A DNA stretch of 8,062 nucleotides from Desulfurococcales archaeon (GTDB taxonomy: Archaea > Thermoproteota > Thermoprotei_A > Sulfolobales > Desulfurococcaceae), in the NCBI GenBank assembly GCA_015522345.1, contig WAML01000209.1, positions 1 through 8,062 of the forward strand. The letters are read 5' to 3'. The notes under the pieces were generated by a model. That model worked only from the letters and a program-made list of their open reading frames with translations. It ran no database searches and had not been told where the DNA came from. Made by a program: the position numbers and the translations under genes. Shown in pieces: positions 7,093-8,062 of the stretch. The first letter of the stretch is position 1, and each line of letters begins with the position of its first letter.

Positions 7093-7614
7093 GTGAAAGC
7101 TAACTTAATTGTAAGCCATGAGCCATCATACTATAACTATAGGTGGACCTTAGATCAACTTAAAGACCTACTAGGTAGCGTAAAGATTGTGGACGTAGCA
7201 CCATCAAGAATACTATTAAATGTTGATGACCCATATAAAGCAATAGATATTATTAGGGAGCACTTACCCGAAGATACCCCTATACTAAGGGTCATACCTA
7301 TAGATGAAATAGTCGAGCCTTACGTAGAATCTGTAGCAGAGTACGTATGGAGTGTCTATGAGAGCAAGATCCCAGAAGATGCTAAATACAGGATTACTAT
7401 TGAAGGACGTCATCTTTACTGGCGTAGTAATTCAATGTTAGCTCATACTAGGGATGCCATAGAGTATATAGCGTCTAAGGTTAATAGGAGAGTTGGCTTA
7501 GAAGATTACTCATGGATAATATATATTAGGGTAATGAAAACTAGGTCTTTAGGCGAAGTAGCTGCTATAGCAATTACGTCAGCAAAATATATTTTCTCAA
7601 AATCTAAGCGTTAG
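7093..7614 (+). CDS. THUMP-domain RNA-binding protein, Tan1-like (COG1818 type)
   Basis: With the GTG start this is a 173-residue protein beginning MKANLIVSHEP, matching the usual start of archaeal stand-alone THUMP proteins. Residues 1-74 form a ferredoxin-like N-terminal part (ANLIVS, RILLNVDD 39-46, ILRVIPIDEIV 64-74). About 75-168 look like a THUMP domain (KYRITIEGRHLYW 98-110, SWIIYIRVMK 140-149, RSLGEVAAIAIT 151-162). THUMP domains bind tRNA. The eukaryotic relative Tan1 is needed for N4-acetylcytidine in tRNA, so a helper role for a TmcA-type acetyltransferase is plausible inference; no catalytic domain is present here. An in-frame ATG at 7027 would add 22 residues that look unlike the family and contain the promoter. 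The phosphohexomutase gene follows after 14 bp, suggesting one transcript. Confidence 0.85.
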   Translation: MKANLIVSHEPSYYNYRWTLDQLKDLLGSVKIVDVAPSRILLNVDDPYKAIDIIREHLPEDTPILRVIPIDEIVEPYVESVAEYVWSVYESKIPEDAKYRITIEGRHLYWRSNSMLAHTRDAIEYIASKVNRRVGLEDYSWIIYIRVMKTRSLGEVAAIAITSAKYIFSKSKR

Positions 7615-7619
7615 GATAC

Positions 7620-7624
7620 GGGAG
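7620..7624 (+). promoter_or_regulatory. Shine-Dalgarno of the phosphohexomutase gene
   Basis: GGGAG sits 4 nt before the GTG at 7629, a little close but purine-rich. The codon directly before that GTG is an in-frame TAG, so no longer start is possible. Confidence 0.5.
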
Positions 7625-7628
7625 TTAG

Positions 7629-8062
7629 GTGCCTAAACTATTCGGTACAGCTGGTATTCGCGCAGAATATCCTGAAAGAGTAAACCCGTTATTTGCGTTG
7701 AAATTGGGTCTTGCCTTAGCTATATACTTAGATAATAAGGGAACCATAACTATAGGTCATGATACACGTACCACTTCTCAGCTACTAGCATACTCATTAG
7801 CTTCTGGGGCTATGAGTGGAGGACTCAGCATAGACTTCCTAGGTCTTGCACCAACACCTATAACGGCATATGCTACGCGTAAGAGAAGGAATAGAGCAGG
7901 AGTATCTGTTACAGCAAGCCACAATCCACCCCAATATAATGGATTCAAAGTATTTGATGAAAATGGTATGGAGTATACTGTAGACATGGAGGAAGAACTA
8001 GAAAAGAACATTGATTTTGTAGAAAGAAATACTGTATTTAATGACTGGGATAAGGTAGGGAA
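7629..8062 (+). CDS. Phosphohexomutase (GlmM / phosphomannomutase / phosphoglucomutase family), 5' part only
   Basis: The first 144 residues of an alpha-D-phosphohexomutase are visible; the family is usually about 450 residues, so some two thirds lie beyond the right edge. The enzyme moves phosphate between C6 and C1 of a hexose via a phosphoserine. The opening FGTAGIR (5-11) is the domain 1 start motif, GHDTR (43-47) is a conserved phosphohexomutase turn, and VTASHNP (94-100) contains the phosphorylated Ser97, followed by NGFKVF (104-109). The sugar-specificity loop in domain 3 is outside the window, so glucosamine, mannose and glucose cannot be told apart. The presence of glmS in the same region mildly favours GlmM, acting next towards UDP-GlcNAc. 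Start is GTG at 7629, forced by the upstream in-frame TAG. It is probably co-transcribed with the THUMP gene. Confidence 0.93.
   Translation, partial: MPKLFGTAGIRAEYPERVNPLFALKLGLALAIYLDNKGTITIGHDTRTTSQLLAYSLASGAMSGGLSIDFLGLAPTPITAYATRKRRNRAGVSVTASHNPPQYNGFKVFDENGMEYTVDMEEELEKNIDFVERNTVFNDWDKVG

Noticed and set aside
1..8062. Search for CRISPR arrays, tRNA/rRNA genes, insertion sequences, toxin-antitoxin or defence genes
   Set aside because: No regularly spaced direct repeats, no T-loop-like GTTC motif in a gene-free gap, no transposase-like frame and no terminal inverted repeats were found. Nearly every base belongs to a housekeeping or metabolic gene.

Overview
The window looks like chromosomal DNA from an archaeon, most likely a hyperthermophilic member of the Thermoproteota (crenarchaeal side). 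This rests on four observations. The proteins belong to archaeal families: a tetraether-lipid-synthase-type radical SAM enzyme, an archaeal radical SAM/helix-hairpin-helix protein, a free-standing pyrimidine reductase of riboflavin synthesis and a stand-alone THUMP protein. The DNA is A+T-rich with heavy ATA/AGA/AGG codon use. Starts are often GTG or TTG. Promoters look like TATA elements about 26 nt upstream of the start, with leaderless or short-leader transcripts. A species cannot be named from the sequence alone.

Layout. A minus-strand glmS (glutamine:fructose-6-phosphate aminotransferase) runs off the left edge. A divergent spacer of about 80 bp separates it from a plus-strand block: a thiL-like kinase, then, 29 bp on and with its own Shine-Dalgarno, a COG1031-type radical SAM protein of unknown function. 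After a 70-bp gap holding a TATA box and an interleaved inverted repeat comes a second, unrelated radical SAM enzyme of the Tes (tetraether lipid synthase) family. This converges after 20 bp on a minus-strand archaeal riboflavin-pathway reductase (RIB7/ArfC type). That gene is divergent from a THUMP-domain, Tan1-like RNA-binding protein, which is followed after 14 bp by the 5' part of a phosphohexomutase (GlmM/PMM/PGM family) that runs off the right edge. Coding density is very high, and no gene-free stretch exceeds about 85 bp.

How the genes fit together. GlmS makes glucosamine-6-phosphate, and the phosphohexomutase at the other end could be the next enzyme (GlmM) towards UDP-GlcNAc. ThiL and the riboflavin reductase are cofactor genes. 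Tes would make membrane-spanning tetraether lipids. The two adjacent radical SAM enzymes are the most interesting content: one is a lipid-remodelling enzyme with many extra cysteines, the other is an uncharacterised enzyme with an unusual CX7CX2C cluster motif and a nucleic-acid-binding-type C-terminus. I saw no mobile element, CRISPR array, tRNA, rRNA or defence system.
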